Assembly (NCBI RefSeq): GCF_008806755.1
Contig: NZ_WAAU01000003.1
Span: 450,996-514,995 of the forward strand
DNA: 64,000 nucleotides
Reading direction: 5' to 3'
Origin: Tenacibaculum aiptasiae
Lineage (GTDB): Bacteria; Bacteroidota; Bacteroidia; Flavobacteriales; Flavobacteriaceae
Below are positions 1 through 8,865 of the stretch, piece by piece; within the stretch, counting starts at the first letter, position 1; every line of letters begins with the position of its first letter. Made by a program: the position numbers and the translations under genes. The notes below the pieces were generated by a model, which was not told the DNA's origin, did not search any database, and worked only from the letters and a program-made list of their open reading frames with translations.

Positions 1-161
1 TTATCAATGGAGGTTTAGGTTTTAATGTATATGCTTTTAAAGGTTCATTAAAAAACCTTCGATTTGGATTTGAATTTAGTACTCCATTATATCAAAACTT
101 AAACGGAATTCAGTTAAAAAATAAAGAAACAATTACAGCGGGACTACAGTATTCTTTATAG
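1..161 (+). CDS. C-terminal end of an outer-membrane beta-barrel protein (partial)
   Basis: The open frame enters at the window edge (first full codon at base 3) and stops with TAG at 159-161. The 52 visible residues alternate polar and hydrophobic positions in short strands (for example FGFEFSTPLY and ITAGLQYSL), as expected for the last strands of an outer-membrane barrel, although the final residue is Leu rather than the usual Phe. The family cannot be named from this fragment. Only 33 nt separate it from the receptor at 195, so the two are probably co-transcribed and may serve the same uptake system. Confidence 0.6.
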   Translation, partial: INGGLGFNVYAFKGSLKNLRFGFEFSTPLYQNLNGIQLKNKETITAGLQYSL

Positions 162-194
162 ATTTTAATTAAACATATCAAGTTATTTTTCATT

Positions 195-2543
195 ATGAAA
201 AAGCAAGCATTATTTATATGCCTAGGGTTACTATTGCCTATACTTAACGGTTTTTCACAAACAATATTCAAAGGTAAAGTAGTAAACAATCAAAATAATC
301 CAATTGTAGGAGCTACAGTTGTATCATTAACAAACAAAAACAAAGGAACCATAACAGATATTGAAGGGAATTTCTCTATAAAATTAGAAGAAGGAACTGT
401 TCAAATATCAAGTATAGGTTATGAAACAAAAAAAATGCAGTTAAGCAATAATAACCTTATTGTTTTAAAGCAAGTAATAGAAAGTTTAGAAGAGGTTATC
501 GTTTCAGCAAGTAGAGAAACACAAAAGAGGCAAGAAGTTTCGGCATCTATAGGTTTACTAACTGAAAAACAAATTCAAGAAACCAAAGCTTTCGGAATAG
601 AACAATTAGTAAATCAAGTGCCGGGGGTATTTATGAGCACCTCAAAAGCTTCTAGTAACGAACAGCATTTTATGGCAACACGTTCGCCAATATCAACAAA
701 ATCGTTGTTTTTATATGTAGAAGATGGTTTACCAATACGTCCAGTAGCAGTATTTAATCACAATGCATTATTGGAAATGAATAATACAACTTTTGGTAGA
801 GTTGAGGTGTTAAAAGGACCAGCATCGAGTATTTATGGAAGTGAAGCTATTGGAGGAAGCTTCAATTTTATTACTAAAAATCCTAGAAAAGACTTCGGAG
901 GTTCTGTTGGGTTTCAAATAAATGATTTGGGACTAACAAAATACGAACTAGAAGCCTCTACAACAGTAAATGAAAAGTATGGTTTTTATGTGGGAGGACA
1001 TCATATACGTAGAGATAATGGAGTGGTTGGACATTCAGATTATGAAAAAACAGCTGTTTCATTTAAAAATGTAAATGATTTTTCTGAAAGTTTGAAATGG
1101 ACTAATAGCTTAACTTATATCGATTATAGATCTGATATGTCTGGTTCTATTTCTGAGAAAAATTATACAGATGGAAATTATGAAAGTAATCAAACATTTA
1201 CAGAAAGAGAAGCTAAAGCATTTAGATTTCGTTCTACATTAGATAAGTATTGGAATGAATCTAATAAAACATCGTTCAATTTCATTTACAGAAATAATGA
1301 AATGAATCAAATACCATCATACAGAATTAGACAAAATAGAGTTAGTGGTGTGTTAGATGGAACTGGAAGAGGAGAAATCAATTCTAATAAATTTAAAAGT
1401 TATGTAGGTTTAATTCAGCATAAAATCGATTTTAATTTTGCAAAATCTAGTTTAATAGTTGGAGCAACTACCGATTTTTCACCTCAAACTTATCAGGCAG
1501 AAAATATCGATGTTGTTGTAGATGTTGCTACTGCTCAAAATATTGATTACTCGGTTAAAAATGGAGATTATATCTTAAAATATCAGGCAGATATATTTAA
1601 TTATGCAGGATATGCACAATTTGAAATTTCACCCATAGAAAAAGTAAAACTAACAGGAGCTTTACGTTACGATGGTTTTACATACGATTATGATAATTTA
1701 GATGAACCTAATTCTGGAGTTCAAGATACTAAGGTAACCTATACAAACTTTTCACCTAAGCTAGGAGTGAATCTAAATTTAACAAAGAGGGCGGGGATTT
1801 ATTCTAATTACTCAAAAGGATTTACACCACCACAAGTGGGAACTTTATTCAGAAATGGGAAGAATACTACAGGAAATGCATTTACTTTAAAACCAGCAGA
1901 ATTTCATAATTACGAACTAGGAGCATATTATTCAATACCATCGAAATTAAAGGTAGATATAGCGATATACCAATTAGATGGTATCAATAGATTAGTTTCT
2001 ATTAGAGATACTTCAGGAAATTTTATTCAAAAAAATGCAGGAAAAACACGTTCTATGGGAGTTGAATTAGGGCTACGATATAATGTGCTGCCTAATTTAT
2101 TTGTTAATTATAGTGGAAGTTATGCTACACATGAATACTTGTCATTTTTTGAAAACAATGTAGATTATTCTAATACAGATATGCAAACAGCTCCTAATTA
2201 TATAAGTACAGCTTCTTTAAATTATAAGCCAATATCTGATTTGCTTTTAACGTTAGAACACGAGCAAATTGGAGAATATAATACAAGTTTTGAAGGGCAA
2301 GCTGTAATAGGGAAAGATACTTCTGGAGGAGACATTTTAGGAACTTCTACATATGGAGGGCATAACATTTTCAACTTTAGAGCAAATTATACTTACAAGC
2401 ATTTTGAAATTTGGGGACAAGCATTGAATATTTTTGATAAACTTTATGCAGTTAGAGCTTCATACAGTAGATGGAGTAAGCAAAATACGTATAGTATTGG
2501 TAATCCAAGAGCATTTCATTTTGGAGTGAAATATAACTTTTAA
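195..2543 (+). CDS. TonB-dependent receptor, probably siderophore/iron type
   Basis: A 782-residue outer-membrane active transporter. It has a signal peptide (about residues 1-22, ending GFSQ), a carboxypeptidase-regulatory-like domain at about 24-100 (motif GATVVSL and IEGNFSI), a plug domain at about 115-230 (EEVIVSASRE before it, VLKGPASSIYGSEAIGG at its end), then a beta barrel that ends in the terminal Phe of such proteins (HFGVKYNF). The length is typical of siderophore receptors and shorter than SusC-type receptors. The next gene is a PepSY membrane protein, a pairing common for ferric-siderophore uptake and reduction, so iron is the likely cargo. This is inferred from context; the ligand itself is not visible in the sequence. 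Confidence 0.88.
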   Translation: MKKQALFICLGLLLPILNGFSQTIFKGKVVNNQNNPIVGATVVSLTNKNKGTITDIEGNFSIKLEEGTVQISSIGYETKKMQLSNNNLIVLKQVIESLEEVIVSASRETQKRQEVSASIGLLTEKQIQETKAFGIEQLVNQVPGVFMSTSKASSNEQHFMATRSPISTKSLFLYVEDGLPIRPVAVFNHNALLEMNNTTFGRVEVLKGPASSIYGSEAIGGSFNFITKNPRKDFGGSVGFQINDLGLTKYELEASTTVNEKYGFYVGGHHIRRDNGVVGHSDYEKTAVSFKNVNDFSESLKWTNSLTYIDYRSDMSGSISEKNYTDGNYESNQTFTEREAKAFRFRSTLDKYWNESNKTSFNFIYRNNEMNQIPSYRIRQNRVSGVLDGTGRGEINSNKFKSYVGLIQHKIDFNFAKSSLIVGATTDFSPQTYQAENIDVVVDVATAQNIDYSVKNGDYILKYQADIFNYAGYAQFEISPIEKVKLTGALRYDGFTYDYDNLDEPNSGVQDTKVTYTNFSPKLGVNLNLTKRAGIYSNYSKGFTPPQVGTLFRNGKNTTGNAFTLKPAEFHNYELGAYYSIPSKLKVDIAIYQLDGINRLVSIRDTSGNFIQKNAGKTRSMGVELGLRYNVLPNLFVNYSGSYATHEYLSFFENNVDYSNTDMQTAPNYISTASLNYKPISDLLLTLEHEQIGEYNTSFEGQAVIGKDTSGGDILGTSTYGGHNIFNFRANYTYKHFEIWGQALNIFDKLYAVRASYSRWSKQNTYSIGNPRAFHFGVKYNF

Positions 2544-2563
2544 TACTAAGTAATAGCTAAAAA

Positions 2564-2595
2564 TTAACCTCATAGTAGTAAAGCTATGAGGTTAA
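2564..2595. repeat. Inverted repeat between receptor and PepSY gene
   Basis: Arms TTAACCTCATAG (2564-2575) and CTATGAGGTTAA (2584-2595) are perfectly complementary over 12 bp with an 8-nt loop. It is followed on the plus strand by an A-run, not a T-run, so it does not look like a standard intrinsic terminator for the receptor. It may lower read-through into the PepSY gene or act as a 3'-end stabiliser in the mRNA. Confidence 0.6.
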
Positions 2596-2607
2596 AAAAT
2601 ATTCAAG

Positions 2608-3852
2608 ATGAAAAATAGAAAATTAAATCAATGGTTGTGGAAATGGCATTTTATTGCTGGAATTATATCACTTCCTTTTGTGTTGATTTTGTCAATAACA
2701 GGAGCGGTTTATTTGTTTAATCCTAAAATAGAAAAAGTAGCAAAAGAGAAGTTTGAAAATGTAGAAGTTACATCTCAAAAACCTATTTCTTTTCAACAAC
2801 AATGGGAAATAGCAAAGAATCAAATGAAGAAGAAACCCAATAGTATGGTATTGTCTTTAAATTCAGAAAAAGCTACTGAGTTTGTTTCGGGTAGATTTAG
2901 TCATAAAAAATCATTGTTTGTTAATCCTTATACAGCTGAGGTTTCTGGGAAATTCTCTCCAAAAGATACTTGGATGTATTCAATTAGAAAGTTGCACGGA
3001 GAATTATTAGGAGGTAAAATAGGAACAAAACTAGTTGAGTTGATAGCTAGTTGGATGATAGTATTAATTATAACAGGATTGTATGTTTGGTGGCCATTTC
3101 AAAGAGGTGTAAAAGGAGTTTTTATAATTAGACTCAAAGAAGGAAGAAGAATTTTGTTTAGAGATTTACATGCAGTAATTGGATTCTGGATTTCGGGATT
3201 ATTGCTTATTACTTTAGCAGGAGGCTTACCATGGACAGATGTTTTTGGTGCTAATTTTAAGAAAATACAGAAGTTTACAAATACAGGTTATCCGAAAACA
3301 TGGAGTGGAAGAGGATTAACATCAGTTGTTTCAGGAAAAGCTTTAACTTTAGATGAAATGGTTGCAATTGCAAAACAACAAAACTTGAAAGGTGTTGTAA
3401 GTATAGGGCTTCCTAAAAATGCTCAAAGTACGTTTAGTGTTTCTAACAAAACATTTGATTTAGGAGCTCAAAAAATGTTACATTTTGATCAATATTCAAG
3501 TAAGTTGATAAAAAAACATAATTGGAGTGATGTTGGTTTTTTAATGAGGGGAAGAATGTGGGTAATGGCATTTCACCAAGGTCAGTTTGGAGTTTGGAAT
3601 TGGTGGCTAATGTTTGGAGTTGCAATTTTATTAACTATTATGAGTGTTGGGGCAATAGTTTCATACATTATAAGAAAACCTGAAGGGAAACTAGGAACTC
3701 CTAAAGTTTCTAAAAAGTTTACAATAGGTCCAGTTGTTATAGTTTTGTTGCTATTATTAGGATTATTGTTACCTCTTTTTGGAATTAGTTTAGGGCTAAT
3801 TGTGGCTTTTGAATTCATATCCAAAAAGTCTGGTATACTTTTAGATGAATAA
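2608..3852 (+). CDS. PepSY-associated transmembrane protein
   Basis: 414 residues with a first membrane segment at about 13-36 (WHFIAGIISLPFVLILSITG), further segments near 145-163, 190-207 and 330-352, and a last hydrophobic segment near 375-402. Conserved-looking His residues sit by the membrane segments (KLHGELLGG, RDLHAVIGFW, MAFHQGQFG), consistent with the PepSY_TM family, some members of which bind haem and are linked to ferric-siderophore reduction in the inner membrane. It follows a TonB-dependent receptor by 64 nt on the same strand, so it probably handles the imported cargo. Family assignment is firm; the reductase role is inferred. Confidence 0.85.
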   Translation: MKNRKLNQWLWKWHFIAGIISLPFVLILSITGAVYLFNPKIEKVAKEKFENVEVTSQKPISFQQQWEIAKNQMKKKPNSMVLSLNSEKATEFVSGRFSHKKSLFVNPYTAEVSGKFSPKDTWMYSIRKLHGELLGGKIGTKLVELIASWMIVLIITGLYVWWPFQRGVKGVFIIRLKEGRRILFRDLHAVIGFWISGLLLITLAGGLPWTDVFGANFKKIQKFTNTGYPKTWSGRGLTSVVSGKALTLDEMVAIAKQQNLKGVVSIGLPKNAQSTFSVSNKTFDLGAQKMLHFDQYSSKLIKKHNWSDVGFLMRGRMWVMAFHQGQFGVWNWWLMFGVAILLTIMSVGAIVSYIIRKPEGKLGTPKVSKKFTIGPVVIVLLLLLGLLLPLFGISLGLIVAFEFISKKSGILLDE

Positions 3853-3891
3853 ATTTTACATAATTTTAGTGAATTTTTACGTTAGCTTATA

Positions 3892-3899
3892 TAATTTTG
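3892..3899 (+). promoter_or_regulatory. Candidate -7 element for the DUF2911 gene
   Basis: TAATTTTG matches the Bacteroidota -7 consensus TAnnTTTG and lies 31 nt before the ATG at 3931. No convincing -33 TTG is seen. It would allow the DUF2911 gene to be expressed apart from the receptor and PepSY gene. Confidence 0.4.
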
Positions 3900-3930
3900 A
3901 TAATTAGAATTCACCTTAAATAAGTACCTC

Positions 3931-4485
3931 ATGAAAAAAACTATTTTAACAGTTTTAGTTTTTGTAATTACTTTAGTTTTCTCAAATGAAGTAAATGCAC
4001 AAAATTTTCCAAAATTAGACAAGAGTCCAATGGACGCTGCTATGTATCCTAGCAAATCTAGAATATTAGATAAGTTAGTTAAAGTGATTTATAGTCGTCC
4101 ACATTTAAAAAAAAGATCATTGTCAAAATTAGCTCCTAATGGAAAAATATGGAGAACAGGAGCTAATGAAGCAGCCGAAATTACTTTTTATAAAGATGTG
4201 GATTTTGGAGGAAAAACAGTTGAGGCAGGAACCTATTCAATGTTTACAATTCCAGGAGATAAAGAATGGACAATAATTTTAAATACTGCTTTAAATGTTT
4301 GGGGAGCGTTTTTTTACAATGAAAGTGATGATGTTGTAAGAGTAAAGGCTAAAGTTTCTAAAACTAAAAAAACGATTAAAAACTTCTCAATTGTTTTTGA
4401 AGGAAAAGAAAACGATTTGATAATGTATTTAGGTTGGGATAAAACAATTGTATCGCTACCAATAAATGGAAAAATGAATAAATAA
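3931..4485 (+). CDS. DUF2911 secreted protein
   Basis: 184 residues with a signal peptide (1-23, ending VNAQ) and one DUF2911 domain. The family pattern is visible: SPMDAAMYP, then the segment around YSRPHLKKR, KLAPNGKIWRTGANEAAEI, the TYSMFTIPG turn, and WGAFFYNESDDVVRV. DUF2911 proteins are common, exported and uncharacterised in Bacteroidota. It follows the PepSY gene by 78 nt and has its own candidate promoter, so a link to the uptake genes is possible but unproven. Function unknown. Confidence 0.85.
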   Translation: MKKTILTVLVFVITLVFSNEVNAQNFPKLDKSPMDAAMYPSKSRILDKLVKVIYSRPHLKKRSLSKLAPNGKIWRTGANEAAEITFYKDVDFGGKTVEAGTYSMFTIPGDKEWTIILNTALNVWGAFFYNESDDVVRVKAKVSKTKKTIKNFSIVFEGKENDLIMYLGWDKTIVSLPINGKMNK

Positions 4486-4492
4486 CTTAAAA

Positions 4493-4533
4493 AATAATAG
4501 TCCGGTAAAATTATAATTATTAGGACTATTATT
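4493..4533. terminator. Bidirectional terminator between DUF2911 and DinB-like genes
   Basis: Arms AATAATAGTCC (4493-4503) and GGACTATTATT (4523-4533) pair over 11 bp around a 19-nt loop and are followed by TTTTC. It lies between convergent genes. Confidence 0.55.
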
Positions 4534-4549
4534 TTTCTGACCAAAAACA

Positions 4550-5059
4550 TTATAATCTTTTCAAAATTAATTTAATTTGACCTTGATGACTAATCTCATC
4601 ATCAATAATGTGTCTTAGTAAGTAATAATAATTTCCTAATTCTTTACCATTATGATCCTTAATTGTTTTGAAAAGCCAATCATCTGTTAATAGTTTTAAA
4701 TTTTTTAGAGATTCATTTCTAAACATGTTTAAATAATTTAAATAATAATCAAAGTTGTTGCCGTAAATAAGTTTTTTATCCATATTTAGAGGTACAGCTT
4801 TACCAAGTTCTAAAAATAAATCTTCGGATGTGTTGGAATATGAAAAATGATTTAATAAGAACATAAATTCTAAAGTTGCGATATGTAATAATAAGGTACC
4901 TATACTATTACTTTTATCATCAAAATTATAATCTAATTCTTTTATAGATAGTTTTTTTGTTAGTTTAATAGTGTCATTTCTTACATGAATCATTTGACAA
5001 ACTAAAATCCCTATCAATTTAGAGTACCCTTCTTCAGGAACAATTTCGTTCTTAAGCAT
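4550..5059 (-). CDS. DinB-like domain protein
   Basis: 169 residues forming the four-helix DinB/YfiT-like fold. Candidate metal-binding histidines are seen in LLLHIATLEF (about residue 64) and in the C-terminal LRHIIDDEISHQGQI (about residues 148-160), matching the usual His triad. DinB-like proteins are putative metal-dependent enzymes, some acting as thiol-dependent S-transferases; the substrate cannot be told here. It lies next to, but is separated by a terminator from, the lanthipeptide precursor, so it is probably not part of that locus, although DinB proteins with thiol chemistry do occur in RiPP settings. Confidence 0.8.
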   Translation of the reverse strand: MLKNEIVPEEGYSKLIGILVCQMIHVRNDTIKLTKKLSIKELDYNFDDKSNSIGTLLLHIATLEFMFLLNHFSYSNTSEDLFLELGKAVPLNMDKKLIYGNNFDYYLNYLNMFRNESLKNLKLLTDDWLFKTIKDHNGKELGNYYYLLRHIIDDEISHQGQIKLILKRL

Positions 5060-5086
5060 AGAAATATAAAGTAATATAAATTAAAA

Positions 5087-5116
5087 AACATCACTTATTA
5101 AACAGTAAGTGATGTT
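5087..5116 (-). terminator. Terminator of the lanthipeptide precursor gene
   Basis: Arms AACATCACTTA (5087-5097) and TAAGTGATGTT (5106-5116) form an 11-bp stem with an 8-nt loop. Read on the minus strand, the stem is followed directly by a run of T, as expected of an intrinsic terminator 54 nt downstream of the precursor stop. Confidence 0.7.
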
Positions 5117-5169
5117 ATATTAAGTGAAGTTTTTTATTCACTATTATTGTTATAAATGTCTTTTATGAC

Positions 5170-5358
5170 TTATCTGTTACCTAAGTCGTCAGTTCCTTCA
5201 GACCAAGTACATACTCCTTCAAATGACATACGACACATAGAACCATAAGTTCTATCAATTGGTTTAAGGACTGTAGGCCCTCCTCCATTTATTTTACTTG
5301 CTTGTAAATCTGATATTATTTCTTTGTTCAAGTCTAATTTAAATTTTTTTTTACTCAT
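5170..5358 (-). CDS. Class I lanthipeptide precursor
   Basis: 62 residues. The leader (about 1-26) carries FKLD at 6-9, matching the FxLD box recognised by LanB and LanC enzymes, and ends in a GGG at 25-27 like double-glycine leaders. The core (about 27-62) has two cysteines (C42, C50) and seven Ser/Thr (T29, T37, S40, S45, T51, S53, T56). That allows at most two (methyl)lanthionine rings, plausibly T37 or S40 with C42 and S45 with C50, with spare dehydrated residues at T51, S53 and T56. The gene faces away from lanC with only 48 nt between them. The exact cleavage point (after G26 or G27) and the ring pattern are predictions. Confidence 0.85.
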   Translation of the reverse strand: MSKKKFKLDLNKEIISDLQASKINGGGPTVLKPIDRTYGSMCRMSFEGVCTWSEGTDDLGNR

Positions 5359-5373
5359 AATAATTGTTTTTTT

Positions 5374-5390
5374 TAATATTGCCCAATATA
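5374..5390. promoter_or_regulatory. Overlapping divergent -7 elements in a palindrome
   Basis: ATATTG-CC-CAATAT (5376-5389) is a 14-bp palindrome in the 48-nt gap between the precursor and lanC. TAATATTG (5374-5381, plus) and TATATTGG (complement of 5383-5390, minus) each differ from the -7 consensus TAnnTTTG at one base, so both promoters may sit in this one palindrome. No clear -33 elements are visible. Confidence 0.45.
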
Positions 5391-5406
5391 GAAAAATATT
5401 TCAGTT

Positions 5407-6618
5407 TTGAAAAAAGAAAGATTAGAAAAAAAGTTAGATGAAATAAGTCAAATACTAGTAGCTAATAAAAGAAATGAAATAGAAATAGGAGTTCTATCCG
5501 GATTGTCGGGTATTTCACTTTTTCACTTTTATTATTCAAAATATATAGGTGATGAAGATGCTTTTGATGAAGGAATGAAACTGCTAGAGATGTGTGAGGA
5601 AAAAATAAATAAAAATGATTTTAGACTTACTCATTGTGTAGGGATTTCAGGTTTTGGTTGGGTGTTAGAGCATTTGTATAAGGAGGGTTTTTTAGAAGGA
5701 GAAGAAGGTTTACCTATTGAAATTGATAATTATTTATATGGAATTATGATTTTAGAAATGGAAAAAGGAAATTATGATTTTTTACATGGAAGTTTGGGGT
5801 ATGCTTATTATTTTTTAATGAAATTTAAAAGAACTAAAAATAGAGAGCTAAAGAATAGATATAGACAAATTCTTTTAGATTTTCTTTCTTCTTTAAACAA
5901 AATTGCAATAGAGATTGATGAAACTAAATTAGCATGGGAATCGATAATTAGAATTAATGATAAAGATGAGAAAGTTTATAACCTAGGTTTGTCGCATGGA
6001 ATACCTAGTATAATAGGGATTCTTTCAAAACTTTATGAGTTTGACGATTTTAAGGAAGCTTCATATCAAATGTTAAAAGGAGCTATAGAGTATGTAAAGG
6101 GAACTAAAAATTTAGAAAGAAATAGTTTGTCACTATTTCCTCTGTGGATAAAAACAAATTCAGAGAAAATAACTCGTGGAAGATTAGCTTGGTGTTATGG
6201 AGATTTAGGAATAGGGATAAAATTATGGTATGCATCGAAAGCATTAAGTGATAATGAATTGATGAATGAATCTCTAGAAATAATGGAACATTCAGCAAGA
6301 AGAACAGATTTTAAGAACACCTTGGTTAAAGACGTGGGGATATGCCATGGTTCTTTTGGAAATGCTTTAATTTTTCAAAGAATTTATAAAGAAACTAGGA
6401 AAGCAATATTTAAAGAAGCTGCTTATTTCTGGATTGAAGACGGGTTAGAAAAAGGTAACTATAAAGATGGATATGCAGGGTTTAAACAAATGAAAATTAA
6501 TGGAGAAACTTATAATGATACTTCTTTATTAGAAGGTGTTGCAGGGATAGGTTTAACCATTATTAATTATTTGACAAATGATAGTAAGAATTGGGATGAG
6601 TGTTTATTAATAAGTTAA
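5407..6618 (+). CDS. LanC-type lanthionine cyclase
   Basis: 403 residues of the lanthionine synthetase C family, which adds cysteine thiols to dehydrated Ser/Thr to close thioether rings. The zinc ligands are visible: C263 in LAWCYGDLGIG and C313-H314 in GICHGSFGNA. Repeated HG-type motifs (FLHGSLGYAYY, GLSHGIPSI) mark the alpha/alpha barrel. The start is TTG at 5407; the next in-frame ATG lies about 57 codons in and would remove part of the first repeat, so the TTG start is preferred. It is followed after 3 nt by the dehydratase gene, indicating one operon. Confidence 0.9.
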   Translation: MKKERLEKKLDEISQILVANKRNEIEIGVLSGLSGISLFHFYYSKYIGDEDAFDEGMKLLEMCEEKINKNDFRLTHCVGISGFGWVLEHLYKEGFLEGEEGLPIEIDNYLYGIMILEMEKGNYDFLHGSLGYAYYFLMKFKRTKNRELKNRYRQILLDFLSSLNKIAIEIDETKLAWESIIRINDKDEKVYNLGLSHGIPSIIGILSKLYEFDDFKEASYQMLKGAIEYVKGTKNLERNSLSLFPLWIKTNSEKITRGRLAWCYGDLGIGIKLWYASKALSDNELMNESLEIMEHSARRTDFKNTLVKDVGICHGSFGNALIFQRIYKETRKAIFKEAAYFWIEDGLEKGNYKDGYAGFKQMKINGETYNDTSLLEGVAGIGLTIINYLTNDSKNWDECLLIS

Positions 6619-6621
6619 GAG

Positions 6622-8865
6622 ATGAATAAAAAGAATCCATATAAGAATTTCAAGAATTATGTATTGAGAAACCCTATGTTTTCAATAAATATTTTTAAAG
6701 AGTTTACCTCAAAAGAGGATATATACATTGATGATTATAAAAGGTTGTGGACTAATCCCATTATTAAAGAAGCATTTTTTCTAGCTTCTCCAATGTTAAC
6801 AAATGAAATTACTAAATGGTTAAATGAGGGAGTTAATGATAATAAAAAAGAAGAAAAATTAAAGTATACTTTTCTTAAATATATTTCAAGAATGTCTTCT
6901 AGGTGTACACCTTTTGGTTTATTTGCTGGATGTTCGGTAGGAGTATTTGATGATAAAACAGAAATAAAAATTACAAAAGCTTTTGAAAATAGTAGACATA
7001 CTAGATTAGATATGAATTATCTAGTGGCACTTTCACAAGATTTAATTAAGAACGAAACAATAAAAAAACAACTGCTTTTTTTTCCTAACTCTAGTATATA
7101 TGAAATAGGAGATAGGTTAAGATATACTGAATATAAATATGTAAAAGGAAAGAGGTTTCATCAAGTTGCTGAAGTTGATAATACAGAATATTTAAGAAAA
7201 ATACTCTTGAAATCAAGAGAAGGAATATTACTTTCAAATATAGCTGAAGATCTTTTAATATATGATATAACAATTGAAGAAGCCATAGTTTTTGTAAATC
7301 AGTTAGTTGATAGTCAAATACTGATAAGTGAGTTGGAACCATCTGTTTCTGGACCAGAATTTTTTGACCAAATTTATAACACATTACGAAAGTTAAAAGA
7401 TATAGATGAAATTGTGAGTGTTTTAAAAGAGGTAGACAAACATATTCAAGAAATAGATAACAAAGTAGGTAATAAAATAGATAAGTATATTGAAATAAGC
7501 GAAAAATTAAAAGAGTTAAAAACGGATTTTGATATTAAATATTTATTTCAAACAGATTTGGTTATAAATACAACAGTAAATAAAATTGATGAAAAAGTTA
7601 TTAGAGATATAAAAAAAGGAATGCTTTTTTTAAGCAAATTAAATATAAAAAAAACTGAGGACGAATTATCTAAGTTTAAGGATGCGTTTTATGAAAGGTA
7701 TGAGGATGAAGAAGTAAAATTATCAACAGCATTAGATGTAGAAATAGGAGTTGGCTATATTCAAAATAATAGAATAGGAGATATAAGTCCTTTGATTGAT
7801 GATCTAATAATTCCATCAAAATTTTCTAAGAAAATAGATAGAGAAATTAAATGGAATACAGTCTATGAAAAATTTCAAAAAAAAATACTGCAAGCATTAA
7901 AAGAAGATAAATATATAATAAAGTTAACAGATGATGATTTCAAGGAATTTGAGACTAATCTAGATAATCTACCAGATACTTTATCCACAATGATAGAGAT
8001 TGTTGGAGATGGAAAAATTAGAATGTATGGAAGTGGAGGGTCAAGTTCAGCTAATATTTTAGGACGCTTTTGCCATAGTGATAACCAAATAAAAACTTAC
8101 ACAGAGGAGATTGTACATGTTGAAGAGATTATTAATAAAGATAAGATTTTGGCTGAGATAGTTCATTTACCAGAATCTAGAATCGGAAATATTTTATGTC
8201 GACCAGACTTTCGTTCGTATGAAATTCCTTATTTAGCTAAGTCCGTGAAAAATAGTGATAAAAAAATTTTATTGGAAGACTTAGTAATTTCTTCAAAAAG
8301 CAGAGGTAAAATTAAGTTGAAATCAAAAAAGCACAATAAAGAAGTGTTACCACGTTTAACAACTGCTCATAATTATAGGAGTAATTCGTTACCAATTTAT
8401 CATTTTTTATCAGATATGCAAACACAAGGAATGATGAATGGGTTAGGAATTGATTTAGGGCCAATTATTAATGAGTATGAGTTTATACCTAGAATAGAAT
8501 ATGAGAATCTTATCTTAAAAGAAGCTACATGGAACTTAAAAAATAGCCATATAGAGCAGTTATTAGAAGAAATAGATAATAAAGAAATACTCATTAATAA
8601 AGTAAAACATTTTACTAAAAAATTAAAATTGCCAAAGTTTGTAAAGCTTGCAGATGGAGATAATCAGTTGCTTATTAATCTAGAGAATATAACATCTATT
8701 AGAATGTTTTTAAATACAGTTAAAAATAGAAGTAATATAAAGTTGATAGAGTTTTTATTTGATAATGAAAAATCAATAGTTGATTTAGAAAATAAAGCGT
8801 TTACAAATGAAATTATTGTTTCTTTTTTTAATGAAAGTAAATTAAAAGAAAGTGAAAGAAAATAA
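6622..8865 (+). CDS. Lantibiotic dehydratase, N-terminal (glutamylation) part of split LanB
   Basis: 747 residues. The signature SSRCTPFGLFAGCSVG (about residues 92-108) and the later RLTTAHNYRSNSLPIYHFL (about 575-595) are typical of the Lant_dehydr_N domain, which glutamylates Ser/Thr of the precursor using Glu-tRNA. Full-length LanB proteins are near 1000 residues and carry a C-terminal elimination domain; here that domain is in the next gene. The two genes overlap by 14 nt, which suggests translational coupling and a working pair and not a broken gene. Split LanB enzymes are known in Bacteroidota lanthipeptide clusters. Very A+T-rich, with a low-complexity charged stretch at about 260-370. 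Confidence 0.9.
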   Translation: MNKKNPYKNFKNYVLRNPMFSINIFKEFTSKEDIYIDDYKRLWTNPIIKEAFFLASPMLTNEITKWLNEGVNDNKKEEKLKYTFLKYISRMSSRCTPFGLFAGCSVGVFDDKTEIKITKAFENSRHTRLDMNYLVALSQDLIKNETIKKQLLFFPNSSIYEIGDRLRYTEYKYVKGKRFHQVAEVDNTEYLRKILLKSREGILLSNIAEDLLIYDITIEEAIVFVNQLVDSQILISELEPSVSGPEFFDQIYNTLRKLKDIDEIVSVLKEVDKHIQEIDNKVGNKIDKYIEISEKLKELKTDFDIKYLFQTDLVINTTVNKIDEKVIRDIKKGMLFLSKLNIKKTEDELSKFKDAFYERYEDEEVKLSTALDVEIGVGYIQNNRIGDISPLIDDLIIPSKFSKKIDREIKWNTVYEKFQKKILQALKEDKYIIKLTDDDFKEFETNLDNLPDTLSTMIEIVGDGKIRMYGSGGSSSANILGRFCHSDNQIKTYTEEIVHVEEIINKDKILAEIVHLPESRIGNILCRPDFRSYEIPYLAKSVKNSDKKILLEDLVISSKSRGKIKLKSKKHNKEVLPRLTTAHNYRSNSLPIYHFLSDMQTQGMMNGLGIDLGPIINEYEFIPRIEYENLILKEATWNLKNSHIEQLLEEIDNKEILINKVKHFTKKLKLPKFVKLADGDNQLLINLENITSIRMFLNTVKNRSNIKLIEFLFDNEKSIVDLENKAFTNEIIVSFFNESKLKESERK

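Noticed and set aside
4550..5059. DinB-like gene as part of the lanthipeptide locus
   Set aside because: A terminator separates it from the precursor, and its family has wide, unrelated contexts.
7091..7384. Minus-strand open frame inside the LanB gene
   Set aside because: It is a shadow of the A+T-rich dehydratase gene, with no start signal or family motif.
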